Shown: positions 40,785-50,548 of the stretch, in pieces | Numbering within the stretch: the stretch's first letter is position 1 | Layout: every line of letters begins with the position of its first letter | From: Sphingomonadaceae bacterium | GTDB taxonomy: Bacteria; Pseudomonadota; Alphaproteobacteria; Sphingomonadales; Sphingomonadaceae | Direction: 5' to 3' | NCBI GenBank assembly: GCA_016742125.1 | Contig: JACVCM010000009.1 | Span: forward strand, 1 to 55,551 | Length of the DNA: 55,551 nucleotides | Notes under the pieces: generated by a model | Database searches by the model: none | Told to the model about the DNA's origin: nothing | Seen by the model: only the letters and a program-made list of their open reading frames with translations | Position numbers and translations under genes: made by a program

Positions 40785-42605
40785 CTACTTCTTGGATGCA
40801 ATCCAAGCATCTACCTGCTCTTCCAGCACATCCAACGGCACCGGCCCCGACTTCAGAACCGTGTCATGGAACCCGCGCACATCATATTTCGCGCCCAGCG
40901 CCTTTTGCGCCTTGTCGCGTAGCTCGCTGATCTTCAGCCGTCCGACCATATAGGCGGTCGCCTGACCAGGGAAGATGATGTAGCGTTCGATCGCTTTGAC
41001 GATCCCGCCGGGCGCGTCGGCGCTGTTGTCCTCGACATATTTGATTGCCTGTTCGCGGGTCCAGCGCTTGTGGTGGAGGCCGCTGTCGACCACCAGCCGG
41101 ATCGCGCGGTGGAGTTCGAGTTGCAACCGCCCGAAATCGCGCGCCGGGTCGGTGTAGAGGCCCATATCCTTGGCGAGCTTCTCCGAATAGAGCCCCCAGC
41201 CTTCCGAATAGGCGGTCACGCCGCCGAACTTGCGGAACGCGGGCACATCCTTCAGCTCGGTCTGGATCGCGAGTTGCAGATGGTGGCCGGGGACGCCTTC
41301 ATGATAGAAAAGCGCATCGACCTCGGTCAGCGGCATGTCGGCCATATTGTAGAGGTTCGCATAATAGGTGCCGGGGCGGGAGCCGTCCGGCGCCGGTCGC
41401 TGATAAAAGGCCTTGCCGGCCGATTTCTCGCGGAATTCCTCTACGCGTTTGACCACCAATGGCGCCTGCGGCAGCACGCCGAACCATTTGGGTAGCAAAG
41501 GGTTGATCGCATCATAGGCCTTTTGCGTTTCGGCCAGATAGAGCGCGCGGCCTTCATCGGTGTTGGGCGCATAGAATCTGGGATCGGTGCGCATATAGTT
41601 GAAATAGGCCTTGAGATCGCCCTTCACGCCCATCTTCTTCTGCACGCTGCGCATTTCATTGTGTATGCGCGCGACCTGCGCAAGACCGAGTTCATGGATC
41701 TGGTCGGGCGTCATGTCGGTGGTGGTGTAATTGGCCAGCCGCTCGGCATAATAGCCGGCGCCATCCTTGAAGCGCCACACGCCATCGTCCGTGCTCGCGA
41801 CCTTCTCCTGCGCTGTCATTTCGGCGATCAGCGCCTCATAGGCGGGCTTGACCGATGCGGTTAGCGCCAGCGCGGCGTCGGCGATCAGCAGGTCTTTCTC
41901 GACCTGGCTGATCGCGAGTTTGGTAACCTTGCCCTTGAAATCTGCGAACAGCGGTGCGTCGGGGCCGTCGCCGAACGGCGCGCCGGTGATCACATTGCGG
42001 GCGTCGCTTATGACATAGGGGTAGACCCATTTGGGCGGCATGATGCCCTTGGCAGCGCGCGTTTTCGACGACTCGATCGCCTCGTCCATCAGCGACCCGA
42101 GACCGTAGAGGCGGCGGATATAGGCCCGGGCGTCGGCCTTGCTGTCGATGCGGTGGATGTTGATGAGAAAGGCAGGAATCTGGCTCTGCGCGCCATTCAT
42201 CTGATCGAAGACATAGCCATAGTCATTATATCTATATGCCGCATTGGCGCGTTCTGCCTGCTTTTCGAAAAGCCGGAAGGACAGCGCGTTTTCCGGCGAC
42301 AGCTTTGCCGGATCGAAACGTGCGCGCAGCTCCTTCAGCGCCGACTGGTTCGCGGCATTGGCCCGCGCCGCGGCGGCGTCGGAAAAATCGTCCCACCGGC
42401 CATAATCGGCATCCTTGATCCCGCGAAAGGATTTGCTGAGCGGCGACCGGGCAAGCTGCTCGGCATCCTGTTCCTCGAAAAAGGCCTTTATCGCCGCATT
42501 CTGATCGGTCTCGACGGTGGCTGTCGCTGCGGTGGTCTGGGCGAAAGCGGGGGTGGCAACACCGGCCAGTGCTATGGCCAGCAGGGATAGGGTTGTTTTA
42601 CGCAT
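40785..42605 (-). CDS. DUF885 family exported metallopeptidase-like protein
   Basis: The 606-residue protein has a signal peptide (MRKTTLSLLAIALAGV, cut near AFA) and the DUF885 signature with FYHEGVPGHHLQ, a HExxxxHH zinc-site-like motif, followed by a downstream EGWGLYSEKLA segment with another likely ligand Glu. DUF885 proteins are gluzincin-like and often annotated as carboxypeptidases. It is expected in the periplasm. AGGAGAG precedes the ATG at 42605. It is convergent with the TetR gene. Substrate unknown. Confidence 0.87.
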   Translation of the reverse strand: MRKTTLSLLAIALAGVATPAFAQTTAATATVETDQNAAIKAFFEEQDAEQLARSPLSKSFRGIKDADYGRWDDFSDAAAARANAANQSALKELRARFDPAKLSPENALSFRLFEKQAERANAAYRYNDYGYVFDQMNGAQSQIPAFLINIHRIDSKADARAYIRRLYGLGSLMDEAIESSKTRAAKGIMPPKWVYPYVISDARNVITGAPFGDGPDAPLFADFKGKVTKLAISQVEKDLLIADAALALTASVKPAYEALIAEMTAQEKVASTDDGVWRFKDGAGYYAERLANYTTTDMTPDQIHELGLAQVARIHNEMRSVQKKMGVKGDLKAYFNYMRTDPRFYAPNTDEGRALYLAETQKAYDAINPLLPKWFGVLPQAPLVVKRVEEFREKSAGKAFYQRPAPDGSRPGTYYANLYNMADMPLTEVDALFYHEGVPGHHLQLAIQTELKDVPAFRKFGGVTAYSEGWGLYSEKLAKDMGLYTDPARDFGRLQLELHRAIRLVVDSGLHHKRWTREQAIKYVEDNSADAPGGIVKAIERYIIFPGQATAYMVGRLKISELRDKAQKALGAKYDVRGFHDTVLKSGPVPLDVLEEQVDAWIASKK

Positions 42606-42710
42606 GGAGCTCTCCTGTTGATGCGGAGGGTTTACCAGCGATGGGTTCAAGGTGAAGAGAGAATGGCGCCCCTTGTCGAAACGAACCTGGCCTTGGTCGA
42701 ACGGGTGCGG

Positions 42711-45398
42711 TCAGCCACTGTTGCGCAGCGCCGTCGCGATAGCGTTGATCGTAAGCTGGATGCCCTCGCCTATGCGCTCGTCCGCCTCACCCGCACGGTG
42801 GCGTTTCATCAGCTCGATCTGGAGCAGGTTCAGCGGCTCGATATAAGGCAGCCGGAGGCGGATGGAGGCGGCAAGTGCCGGATGGGCTTCGAGCAGATGG
42901 TTCTGACCCGTGGCGGCGAGCAGCGATTCGCGCGCCTGGTTCCAGCCGGTCTTGATGCGACCGAACAGTGTGTCGGCAAGTGCGCGGTCCTCGACCAGAT
43001 CGGCATAATGCGCGGCGATGCCCATGTCGCTCTTCGCCAGCACCATTTCCATATTGGCGAGGATCGTCTGGAAATAGGACCATTCGCCCGCCATCGCCCT
43101 GAGCAGCCCCTTATCGGCAAAACCCGCGAAGGCCTGCCCCGTGCCGAACCAGCCAGGCAGCATCACCCGCGCCTGCGCCCAGCTGAACACCCAGGGTATG
43201 GCGCGCAAATCTTCTATGCGGTCCGACGCCGTGCGGCTCGACGGGCGCGAGCCGATTTTGAGCGTCGCGATCTCATTGATCGGCGTCATCTGGCGGAAGA
43301 ATGGCCGAAACCCATCAGTGCCGTAGACCAGGTCGCGATAATGGCCAAAGGCGCTGGCCGACAGCTCCGTCATCGCAGCCTTGAAGCGAGCGGCGTCCGC
43401 CTTGGCGAGCGGATCGCTGGAGAGCGTCGCCAGTATCGTTGCAGAGGCCATTGTTTCCAGACTGGTGACCGCATTGTCGACCGTGCCATATTTGGCCGCA
43501 ATGACTTCGCCCTGTTCGGTGATCCTGATGCGTCCTTGCACCGTGCCCTCGGGCTGCGCGAGGATGGCGCCGAAGGCCGATCCACCCCCGCGCCCCACAG
43601 CGCCGCCGCGCCCATGGAAAAGCTGCATCGCGACACCCGCTTCGGCAAAGACAGGGGCGAGCGCGCCCGAAGCTTCGTACAATTCCCAGGTCGATGTCAG
43701 ATAGCCGCCATCCTTGTTCGAATCCGAATAGCCGATCATCACTTCCTGATGCCCCCGGGCCTTGGCCAGTGCGCGCATCTTCGGGATGGCAAAGAAGGCA
43801 CGCATTGTCTGGGGCGCTGCCTGCAGGTCGGCAATGGTTTCGAACAAAGGCACCGACATGATCGTCGCGCTGGGCGTTCCATCCTCGGCGACGCGATAGA
43901 GCCCCGCCTGCTTGAGAAGCACATAGACTTCGAGCATGTCGGAGACGCTCTCGGTCTTGCTGATATTGTAGGTGGTAATCGCGCCGCGACCGAAATCGGC
44001 CTGCGCCCTGGCAGCGGCACGGACGATCGCGAGTTCCTTGGCCGTTTCTTCGCTGTAACTTGTCCATTCGCCGGCGAGGGGGCGATTGTGCGAGAGTTCT
44101 GCAACGAGCAGTTCAAGCCGTGCGGCCTCGTCAAGACTTGCATAGTCGGGCGCGACACCGGCGGTCTTGAACAGCTCCGCAATCACGCGTTGATGGACAT
44201 CGCTATTCTGCCGTAAGTCGAGCGTTGCAAGGTGGAAGCCGAAAATCTCGACGCCGCGGATCAGGCGGCCCAGCGCGCCTCCGCTCGACAGAGCGCCATC
44301 GCCATCGCTGGCTAGCCCCGATGCGACGGTAACCAGATCGGCGCGCAGCTCATCCGGTCCTGCATAAGGTTCGCCCGACAGGCTGGATGGCCGCGGCGGC
44401 TGGTCGCCGATCAATTTCACATGCGTTGCCGCCAGGCGCGCATATATGCCCGACAGCGCCCGGCGATAGGGCTCGTCGGCGCGGCTCGGCGCCGTATCGC
44501 CGCTTTTCTCCGCGAGTGCCAGAACCGCTTCCGGCGTTTCGCTCATGGCACTTGAAATCGAAATTTCGGCGCCGAGCCTGTGAATGCTTTCGAGATAATG
44601 CCGGATCGCCGTGCCACCATCGCGCGCTATGGCGTAGCGCAGCGTGTCGGCATTCACAAAGGGGTTGCCATCGCGGTCGCCACCGATCCAGGTGCCAAGC
44701 CGGACGAAACCCGGCGGTCTTGCACCCAGTGCCTTTTCCCATCGCATATAAAGCTTTGGCAAAGCGGTGAGGAAGACCTCCTGCATATAGGCGCGGGCAT
44801 TCTCGATCTCGTCCGCGACAAACAGCTTTTCGCGGCGCAATGGGCGGGTTTGCCAGAGCAGTGCGATCTGCCGGTAGATCGCGGCGTCTATATCATCGCC
44901 GTCGGCTGTGACGACCTGCCCCTCATCGCGCATCGCCATGAGCGCGGCGATCCGGTTCTTGTGGTCGATGATGCTCTTGCGGCGAACTTCGGTCGGGTGC
45001 GCAGTCAGGACGGGGACGATGAGGCTGCCCGCCAGCATCTCCATCACAGTCTCGGGGCTGGTGCCTTCTGCCTTCAGCCGCGCGATGGCCTCGGCAACGG
45101 TCGCCCCTTCCTCATGCGCCAGCCCCTGCCGGTCCTCGGCAAGGTTGGCCAGTAACGAGAAAAGCATGAAACCGCGTACGAAGTTGAGCGTGTCGTCGAG
45201 CGAAAGTGCCCCGAGCCCCCGGTCGCTGGCCTCCGCGCCCTCGATACCACGGAAGCGGTCCACGCTGGTCGACCGGATATATTCGGTCTGGCGAAAGAGC
45301 TTTTCACCGCCATAGGCGCGGATGACATCGCCGAGCATCCGGCCGAGCAGGCGGACATCGGGGTTTTGCGAAATAGGTTGCGCGTTCGGGCCGTTCAT
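42711..45398 (-). CDS. ppc: Phosphoenolpyruvate carboxylase
   Basis: The 895-residue enzyme joins bicarbonate to phosphoenolpyruvate to make oxaloacetate, refilling the TCA cycle. VLTAHPTEVRRKS (active-site His), GYSDSNKDGGYLTS, QLFHGRGGAVGRGGG and the C-terminal LTINAIATALRNSG are the family landmarks. Length is typical (about 880-930). It follows the lipoprotein gene by 67 bases on the same strand. It is a core gene with GC-rich codons. Confidence 0.97.
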   Translation of the reverse strand: MNGPNAQPISQNPDVRLLGRMLGDVIRAYGGEKLFRQTEYIRSTSVDRFRGIEGAEASDRGLGALSLDDTLNFVRGFMLFSLLANLAEDRQGLAHEEGATVAEAIARLKAEGTSPETVMEMLAGSLIVPVLTAHPTEVRRKSIIDHKNRIAALMAMRDEGQVVTADGDDIDAAIYRQIALLWQTRPLRREKLFVADEIENARAYMQEVFLTALPKLYMRWEKALGARPPGFVRLGTWIGGDRDGNPFVNADTLRYAIARDGGTAIRHYLESIHRLGAEISISSAMSETPEAVLALAEKSGDTAPSRADEPYRRALSGIYARLAATHVKLIGDQPPRPSSLSGEPYAGPDELRADLVTVASGLASDGDGALSSGGALGRLIRGVEIFGFHLATLDLRQNSDVHQRVIAELFKTAGVAPDYASLDEAARLELLVAELSHNRPLAGEWTSYSEETAKELAIVRAAARAQADFGRGAITTYNISKTESVSDMLEVYVLLKQAGLYRVAEDGTPSATIMSVPLFETIADLQAAPQTMRAFFAIPKMRALAKARGHQEVMIGYSDSNKDGGYLTSTWELYEASGALAPVFAEAGVAMQLFHGRGGAVGRGGGSAFGAILAQPEGTVQGRIRITEQGEVIAAKYGTVDNAVTSLETMASATILATLSSDPLAKADAARFKAAMTELSASAFGHYRDLVYGTDGFRPFFRQMTPINEIATLKIGSRPSSRTASDRIEDLRAIPWVFSWAQARVMLPGWFGTGQAFAGFADKGLLRAMAGEWSYFQTILANMEMVLAKSDMGIAAHYADLVEDRALADTLFGRIKTGWNQARESLLAATGQNHLLEAHPALAASIRLRLPYIEPLNLLQIELMKRHRAGEADERIGEGIQLTINAIATALRNSG

Positions 45399-45465
45399 CA
45401 GGCGCTTTTGTGCACTGCAACAGCTTCTGGCGCAAGAAAATGCGCCCCAGCCCGCAAGTGAATAG

Positions 45466-45972
45466 CTATTCCCCGATCAATCGCGACAGTCGCTCAATCT
45501 CGGCATTTTGCGCGGCAACGGTGTCTGCAATGGGCTTCTGCGCTTCGGTCAGTAACGGCACCAGATTCGAATCCCGATCCCCCTCCACGGCAATCAGCGC
45601 GTCGAACTCGCGCACCACGGCGACCGAATCGGCACGGGCCTTGTCCAGGCGGGAGAGCCGAAGATGTGCATTCACCCAGGCCTCGGTGCCGGGCACGCTC
45701 CCTGCGGCACGCGACGCGAGTGCCTGAACCGATGGCAGATCCCTGTCAAAAGCGGCCCGTGCTGACTGGTGCCGCCTGTCCAGGGCATCGACCTGCGCCG
45801 CCAGTTCCGCTGGCAGGACAACGGGTGCAGGCGGCGGCGCTTCGGGCGTGGCAATCGGGTTCTTGCTCTCATACGGTCGCCGCTCGAGCGATGGAAATTG
45901 TCCCTCGGCTGTACTGCAGGCCGAAAGCAGGATGAGGGATATGAGGCATGGCGCGATGTGGCGTAAGGACAT
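45466..45972 (-). CDS. Predicted lipoprotein with coiled-coil C-terminus
   Basis: The 168-residue protein has a lipoprotein signal (CLISLILLSAC, Cys19) then a Pro-rich linker and a helical part with DALDRRHQSARAAFDRDL and TEAQKPIADTVAAQNAEIERLSRLI, likely coiled coil. No family is recognised. It lies upstream of ppc on the same strand and is probably transcribed with it. Function unknown. Confidence 0.78.
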   Translation of the reverse strand: MSLRHIAPCLISLILLSACSTAEGQFPSLERRPYESKNPIATPEAPPPAPVVLPAELAAQVDALDRRHQSARAAFDRDLPSVQALASRAAGSVPGTEAWVNAHLRLSRLDKARADSVAVVREFDALIAVEGDRDSNLVPLLTEAQKPIADTVAAQNAEIERLSRLIGE

Positions 45973-46044
45973 GGGCTCTGTCTAAGCCCGCCCCCGGGGC
46001 TTCGCAATAGCCCAGAGAAACGCCGAAAAAGGCGGGAAAAGGCG

Positions 46045-46073
46045 TTGACAGCAAGGAATTCCTGGACTAGCTG
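46045..46073 (+). promoter_or_regulatory. Candidate promoter for rplU-rpmA
   Basis: A perfect TTGACA (46045-46050) is followed after 17 bases by TAGCTG, a weak -10. It lies about 100 bases before rplU, in the right orientation. The spacing is good but the -10 match is poor. Confidence 0.35.
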
Positions 46074-46176
46074 CGCCCATTCTTGCGTGGCCTGTCGGGA
46101 TTCGCCGATTGTTATCACGCGTGAGCAACCGCGCTTCACAAGGGCGCTAAGCTGTAGAAACGGATGAGTTAAAGCC

Positions 46177-46590
46177 ATGTTCGCAATCGTGCGCACAGGC
46201 GGCAAGCAATATCGCGTCGCCGCCGGAGACAAGATCGCAGTTGAAAAACTGTCTGGTGAAGCGGGTGACAAGGTATCGCTCGGCGATATCCTGCTGGCCG
46301 GCGATGGCGACAAGCCCGCCGATGTGAACGGCCTGACCGTTTCTGCCGAAATCATCGCGCAGGAGCGCGGCGAGAAGGTGATCGTTTTCAAGAAACGTCG
46401 CCGCCACAATTACCGCCGCAAGCAGGGTCACCGCCAGTCGCTGACACTGCTGCGCATCCTGGCCGTCGGCAAGGAAGAGAAGAAGGCTGCTGCCCCCAAG
46501 GCTGAAAAAGCCGAAGCTGCACCTGCTGCTGACGCAGCTCCAAAGAAAGCCGCTGCGCCCAAAAAGGCCGCAGCCAAGAAAGAAGCCTGA
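46177..46590 (+). CDS. rplU: 50S ribosomal protein L21
   Basis: The 137-residue protein is ribosomal L21. The conserved MFAIVRTGGKQYRVAAGD start and VIVFKKRRRHNYRRKQGHRQSLT, which contacts 23S rRNA, are clear. The normal domain ends near residue 100; a tail of Lys and Ala repeats (103-137) follows, as seen in some alphaproteobacteria. It precedes rpmA by 30 bases in the usual ribosomal pair. Confidence 0.98.
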   Translation: MFAIVRTGGKQYRVAAGDKIAVEKLSGEAGDKVSLGDILLAGDGDKPADVNGLTVSAEIIAQERGEKVIVFKKRRRHNYRRKQGHRQSLTLLRILAVGKEEKKAAAPKAEKAEAAPAADAAPKKAAAPKKAAAKKEA

Positions 46591-46620
46591 GCGGCAACGC
46601 TCTGAGTAGGAGTTCAGACC

Positions 46621-46890
46621 ATGGCACATAAAAAAGCAGGTGGTTCGTCACGTAACGGTCGCGATTCGGCGGGCCGCCGTCTCGGCGTGAAAAAATTCGG
46701 CGGCGAAAGCGTTATTGGCGGCAACATTATCATTCGCCAGCGCGGGACCAAGGTCTATCCCGGTGCCAATGTCGGCATCGGCAAGGACCACACCCTCTTT
46801 GCGCTGACCGATGGCCGCGTGCGATTCCACGCCGGCAAGCTCGGTCGCAAATATGTGTCGGTGGATATGCCGGCCATCGCAGCCGAATAA
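46621..46890 (+). CDS. rpmA: 50S ribosomal protein L27
   Basis: The 89-residue protein is ribosomal L27. MAHKKAGGSSRNGRDSAGRRLG and IIRQRGTKVYPGANVGIGKDHTLFA (in order) are the conserved parts; the N-terminus reaches the peptidyl-transferase centre. TAGGAG precedes the ATG. A hairpin and then a strong terminator follow. Confidence 0.98.
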   Translation: MAHKKAGGSSRNGRDSAGRRLGVKKFGGESVIGGNIIIRQRGTKVYPGANVGIGKDHTLFALTDGRVRFHAGKLGRKYVSVDMPAIAAE

Positions 46891-46894
46891 TAAC

Positions 46895-46917
46895 GGACAA
46901 TCGATGACGGGTTGTCC
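46895..46917 (+). other. Hairpin just after rpmA
   Basis: GGACAA and TTGTCC pair around an 11-base loop, starting four bases after the rpmA stop codon. There is no T run, so it may stabilise the mRNA end rather than end transcription. Confidence 0.45.
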
Positions 46918-46963
46918 AGGAGGATGACCCGGAAATCGCGCAAAGCGGTTTCGAACCAGAACA

Positions 46964-46997
46964 GGGAGACGGGTCGCCCCGCCTCCCTTTCTTCTTG
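46964..46997 (+). terminator. Rho-independent terminator of the rplU-rpmA operon
   Basis: GGGAGACGGG pairs with CCCCGCCTCCC (one A/C mismatch) around a four-base loop and is followed by TTTCTTCTT. It lies 74 bases after rpmA and separates the ribosomal pair from the GNAT gene. Confidence 0.85.
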
Positions 46998-47093
46998 CCT
47001 CTTTCTCCCTGTTTTCTGCCTCATTCGGGGCCACGGTGTAACAGGACTGTCGTTTTGCTCTGCAAAAGGCAGTCGCATGAACGGAGAGAAACA

Positions 47094-47684
47094 ATGTTCG
47101 CAAGAACAGAAAGATTATTACTGCGGCCAAGCTGGCCCGAGGACGCGGCCGAACTGCATGCTGCGATCGCCGATGAAGGCATAGTGCGCAACCTGGCGCG
47201 TGCGCCATGGCCTTATACGGTCGAAGAGGCTGTGCGCTTTGCGACGCTGGAGCATGATGAAAACTACCCTGCTTTCCTGCTGATGTTGCGGACTGACAGT
47301 GCGCCGCGATTGATCGGCGCGTGCGGACTTGGCGAAGTTAATGGGGAGGCCGAACTGGGTTACTGGATCGCCAGACCCTATTGGGGCCTGGGTTTTGCCA
47401 GCGAAGCAGGCCGCGCGGTCATCGACATTGCCAGAGCAATCGGCCATCGCAAGCTTCTATCGGGCCATTTTACCGACAATCCGGCATCAGGCAGGGTGTT
47501 GCGTAAACTCGGTTTCAGAGCCACCGGCAGGACCGAACAACGCCATAGTGCGGGCCGGGGAACCAGCGTTCCCTGCGCGCTTTATGAAAGGTCGCTGGAA
47601 GGGTCTGGCGAAGATTATGTGCCCATGGCCCGGCCACCGGCACATAGCATCCGGGAGCACTTTGAATCGTTGCAGGCGGCTTAA
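47094..47684 (+). CDS. GNAT-family N-acetyltransferase (RimJ/RimL-like)
   Basis: The 196-residue protein begins MFARTERLLLRPSWPEDAAELHAAI and has LIGACGLGEVNGEAELGYWIARPYWGLGFASEAGRAVI (the acetyl-CoA loop near W-G-x-G-F-A-x-E), then NPASGRVLRKLGFRATGR, typical for RimJ/RimL-type enzymes that acetylate alpha-amino groups. GGAGAG precedes the ATG. Its substrate is unknown. It is convergent with the PF10118 gene and overlaps its end by four bases. Confidence 0.9.
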   Translation: MFARTERLLLRPSWPEDAAELHAAIADEGIVRNLARAPWPYTVEEAVRFATLEHDENYPAFLLMLRTDSAPRLIGACGLGEVNGEAELGYWIARPYWGLGFASEAGRAVIDIARAIGHRKLLSGHFTDNPASGRVLRKLGFRATGRTEQRHSAGRGTSVPCALYERSLEGSGEDYVPMARPPAHSIREHFESLQAA

Positions 47685-48592
47685 GCCGCTGCCTGCAACG
47701 CTGTTGCGACTATGGACGGGGTTGTCGCATAGCCTGCACGCCGTGCAGCGATTGTCGCCAGATCTGCTTCGCCTTGGGCCAGCAGGAGTCGGTCGTCCTT
47801 GTCCCACGGGTGATAGTTCGGACGGAAAAATGCTGCCCATGGCGCCAGTACGTTGCGGCCGATGCCGCCGCGGCCAAATCCGGCGCGCATGATTTGCTTC
47901 AGCGACCAAAGAAAGGCGTGCCCATCCTGTCGCAACAATTCGATCTGGCCCAGCGTCCGGTTGATGAAGAAGCTGGTGGTGACCGCCAGCATGAAAAAGC
48001 TTCGCCAGGCATAGCGTCGCAGCGGATTCCATCCGTTTGTAGCATGGTCCCACACATCGTAGGCGACGCCCTTGTGCTCGACTTCCTCGACCGCATGCCA
48101 CAGCCATAATTCCAGCATATCGTCATCCACGCCCTCAAGATGATGGCGGTTCTTCAGTAGCTCCGCGGCGATGATGGCGGTGAAATGTTCGATGCACATC
48201 GTCGCCGTCAGCTTGACGGTATCGCTTGCACCAGCGAAGAAGGACACAAAGGCACGAATTTTCCGGTCGAGCGGTTCTATGTCATAGCCCATATCGGTCA
48301 GCGCCCGGTTCATCGCAACATGCTCGCGGCTGTGGTCGGCCTCCTGCTCGATGAAAGCCTGAACATCAGGCCTTAGCGCATCCGGAACCCTGCCAACCCA
48401 AGGCACCAGACTGCGAATCATGAAGGTTTCGCCATGCGGAAATACCGCAGACAGCGCGTTGAAAAAGGCGGACGCATAGGGATCCTGCCGGACCCAGTGA
48501 CGTTCCGTTACCGCACCGGTCGCAGCACGAAAGTTGCGGGATACGATGCTCGGTCGGGCATCGGTCGGTACGGTGGTCTGGGTCGCATCCAT
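47681..48592 (-). CDS. PF10118-type predicted metal-dependent hydrolase
   Basis: The 303-residue protein belongs to PF10118. FIEQEADHSREHVAMN, KLTATMCIEHFTAIIAAELLK and LWLWHAVEEVEHKGVAYDVW carry the repeated ExxH motifs of the expected diiron or metal site in a helical bundle. The start is uncertain: ATG at 48592 or at 48616. It is divergent from a TetR gene, and the 18-base palindrome at 48715-48732 lies between them, which suggests control by that regulator. Substrate unknown. Confidence 0.85.
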   Translation of the reverse strand: MDATQTTVPTDARPSIVSRNFRAATGAVTERHWVRQDPYASAFFNALSAVFPHGETFMIRSLVPWVGRVPDALRPDVQAFIEQEADHSREHVAMNRALTDMGYDIEPLDRKIRAFVSFFAGASDTVKLTATMCIEHFTAIIAAELLKNRHHLEGVDDDMLELWLWHAVEEVEHKGVAYDVWDHATNGWNPLRRYAWRSFFMLAVTTSFFINRTLGQIELLRQDGHAFLWSLKQIMRAGFGRGGIGRNVLAPWAAFFRPNYHPWDKDDRLLLAQGEADLATIAARRAGYATTPSIVATALQAAA

Positions 48593-48714
48593 GCCACCCA
48601 AATAATCGGCTCGCATGAAATTCCGTTTAATGCCATTGGTTAACGCAGCATAAGGAGTATAAATATCCCTTGATTATTATGCGGTTGCGGCGTTTAGGCA
48701 GTTAAAACAGGCAA

Positions 48715-48732
48715 GGGCGGAATGTTCCGCCC
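48715..48732. promoter_or_regulatory. Candidate TetR operator GGGCGGAA-TG-TTCCGCCC
   Basis: Perfect eight-base arms flank two bases. It lies 42 bases before the ATG of the TetR gene and about 120 bases upstream of the PF10118 gene, the normal place for a divergent TetR operator. Confidence 0.65.
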
Positions 48733-48774
48733 GACGGTTGACCTTTATTGCCGAAAGCCGGATAGTTGCCGACG

Positions 48775-49413
48775 ATGAAAACAGAAAATTCAAAGGTCGT
48801 GAACATCAAGGATGCAGCAATACCGCGCCGGTTGAGTCCGGAAGCGAGCCGGATGGCAGCGCTGGAAGCGGCGCGGGAGCTCTTGCTGGAAGCCGGACCC
48901 CAGGCGGTGACGCTCAAGGCTGTCGCCGGACGGATTGGGCGCACCCACGCCAATCTGTTGCACCATTTCGGATCGGCTTCCGGTTTGCAGCGCGATCTGG
49001 CCGCCTATATGGGAAACAGCATCTGCTCAAAAATTGGCGAGGCCGTCATGCAGATGCGCGGCGGCGTGGTAACACCGGATGAGCTTGCCGACCTGATTTT
49101 CGATCATTTCGACCGCGAGGGCGCGGGGGCGCTGGCATCGTGGATGCTCCTTTCAGGCAACGAAGATGCCCTCGATCCCATAGTCGAGGCGATTCACAAG
49201 CTGGTCGACGACATTGCCGAGGAAGGGCATGCCGACAGGTCGCTTCACGAACTGACGCTGGAGATGGTATTGATGGCACTGGGCGATGCGCTGCTTGGCG
49301 GCCCATTGTCGGCATCGCTCGGCCTGCCGCGAGAGGCTGGACGGCAGATCGCCGGCCGGAAACTGGCCGCATCCTTTGCCGAGTGGCAGGCGCGCAGCCA
49401 TCCCCCGACATAA
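48775..49413 (+). CDS. TetR-family transcriptional regulator
   Basis: The 212-residue protein has the TetR fold with SRMAALEAARELLLEAGPQAVTLKAVAGRIGRTHANLLHHFGSASGLQ as helix-turn-helix (segments in order), then helices for ligand and dimer contact. The ATG at 48775 is chosen; a TTG three codons upstream extends it by little. The palindrome at 48715-48732 is its likely operator. The next gene on this strand is the tRNA. Confidence 0.88.
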   Translation: MKTENSKVVNIKDAAIPRRLSPEASRMAALEAARELLLEAGPQAVTLKAVAGRIGRTHANLLHHFGSASGLQRDLAAYMGNSICSKIGEAVMQMRGGVVTPDELADLIFDHFDREGAGALASWMLLSGNEDALDPIVEAIHKLVDDIAEEGHADRSLHELTLEMVLMALGDALLGGPLSASLGLPREAGRQIAGRKLAASFAEWQARSHPPT

Positions 49414-49457
49414 ATTGCTGGCACGCGGCCACACAGCCAATTATATCGTGGCAGTCC

Positions 49458-49520
<63 letters not shown>

Positions 49521-49533
<13 letters not shown>

Positions 49534-50507
49534 GCGCCATAATATCCGCGATACCAGTCGGCAAAGCGCTGCAATCCCTCGGCCAGCATCACCTTAGGCC
49601 GATATCCAGTCAGCGCATGCAGCTTGGAAACATCGGCATAGGTGGCCGTCACATCGCCGGGCTGCATCGGGCGCATGACCTTGACCGCCTCCCGACCAAT
49701 GGCTTTTTCGAGCGTTTCGATCATCTCCATCAGTCCGACCGGGTGACTGTCGCCGATATTGAGTACACGATGCCCGCCACTGCCCGGCGGATTGTCCAGC
49801 GCACCGATAATGCCATCCACGATATCGTCGATATAGGTGAAATCGCGCGCCATCTGTCCGTTGCCGTAAACCTCGATCGGTTCCCCTTTGAGAATTTTCT
49901 GGGTGAAGCTGTAATAGGCCATATCGGGCCTGCCCCACGGCCCGTAGACCGTGAAGAAGCGCAAACCCGTCTGCCGAAAACCGTACAGCTTTGCATATGA
50001 CTGGCTCATCAGCTCGCAGGCGCGTTTTGTGGCGGCATATAGCGACACCGGATCGGTCGCCGGTTCGTCCTCGGTGAAGCCCGCACCTCCCATCGGCTTG
50101 TCGCCGTAGACGGAACTGGATGAGGCATAGACCAGATGTTCGAAATTGGGTGCATGACGGCAGGCCTCCATCACCGACAGATGCCCCGCAAGGTTCGAGC
50201 GTTGGTAAGCGAAGGGATTTTCCAGGCTGTAACGCACCCCCGCCTGCGCCGCGAGGTGGACGACGCGAGTGACCTTATGATCGCGCACCAGTGCCGCCAT
50301 TTTTTCGGCGTCGGCGATATCCATGCGTTCGAAGGCAAAGCTGTTAATGCCATCGAACGTGGCAAGCCGCGCCTCTTTCAACGCGGGGTCGTAATAATCG
50401 TTGACGATATCGACCCCGATCACCCGCTCCCCACGCGCCAGCAGGCGGTGCGCAACAGCATGGCCGATAAAGCCGGCGGCGCCGGTAACTATGACGGGAG
50501 CAGTCAT
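49521..50507 (-). CDS. NAD-dependent epimerase, UDP-glucuronate 4-epimerase-like
   Basis: The 328-residue enzyme is an extended SDR nucleotide-sugar epimerase. VIVTGAAGFIGHAVAHRLLARG is the NAD site, HLAAQAGVRYSLENPFAY and ASSSSVYGDKP are typical of UDP-glucuronate epimerases, YAATKRACELM gives Tyr-x3-Lys, and FFTVYGPWGRPDMAYYSFT is also the GalE/GAE form. The ATG at 50507 has AAGGA 13 bases upstream, which is long. It could supply UDP-galacturonate for polysaccharide. The last codons and TAG stop are the antisense of the tRNA-Ala 3' end. Confidence 0.88.
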
Positions 50508-50548
50508 GACACTTGCATGTTCCTTTCGACCCGCCCCCAATAGCTTGG

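Noticed and set aside
42618..44216. Plus-strand frame of 532 residues
   Set aside because: It is the antisense of ppc; no motif or start signal.
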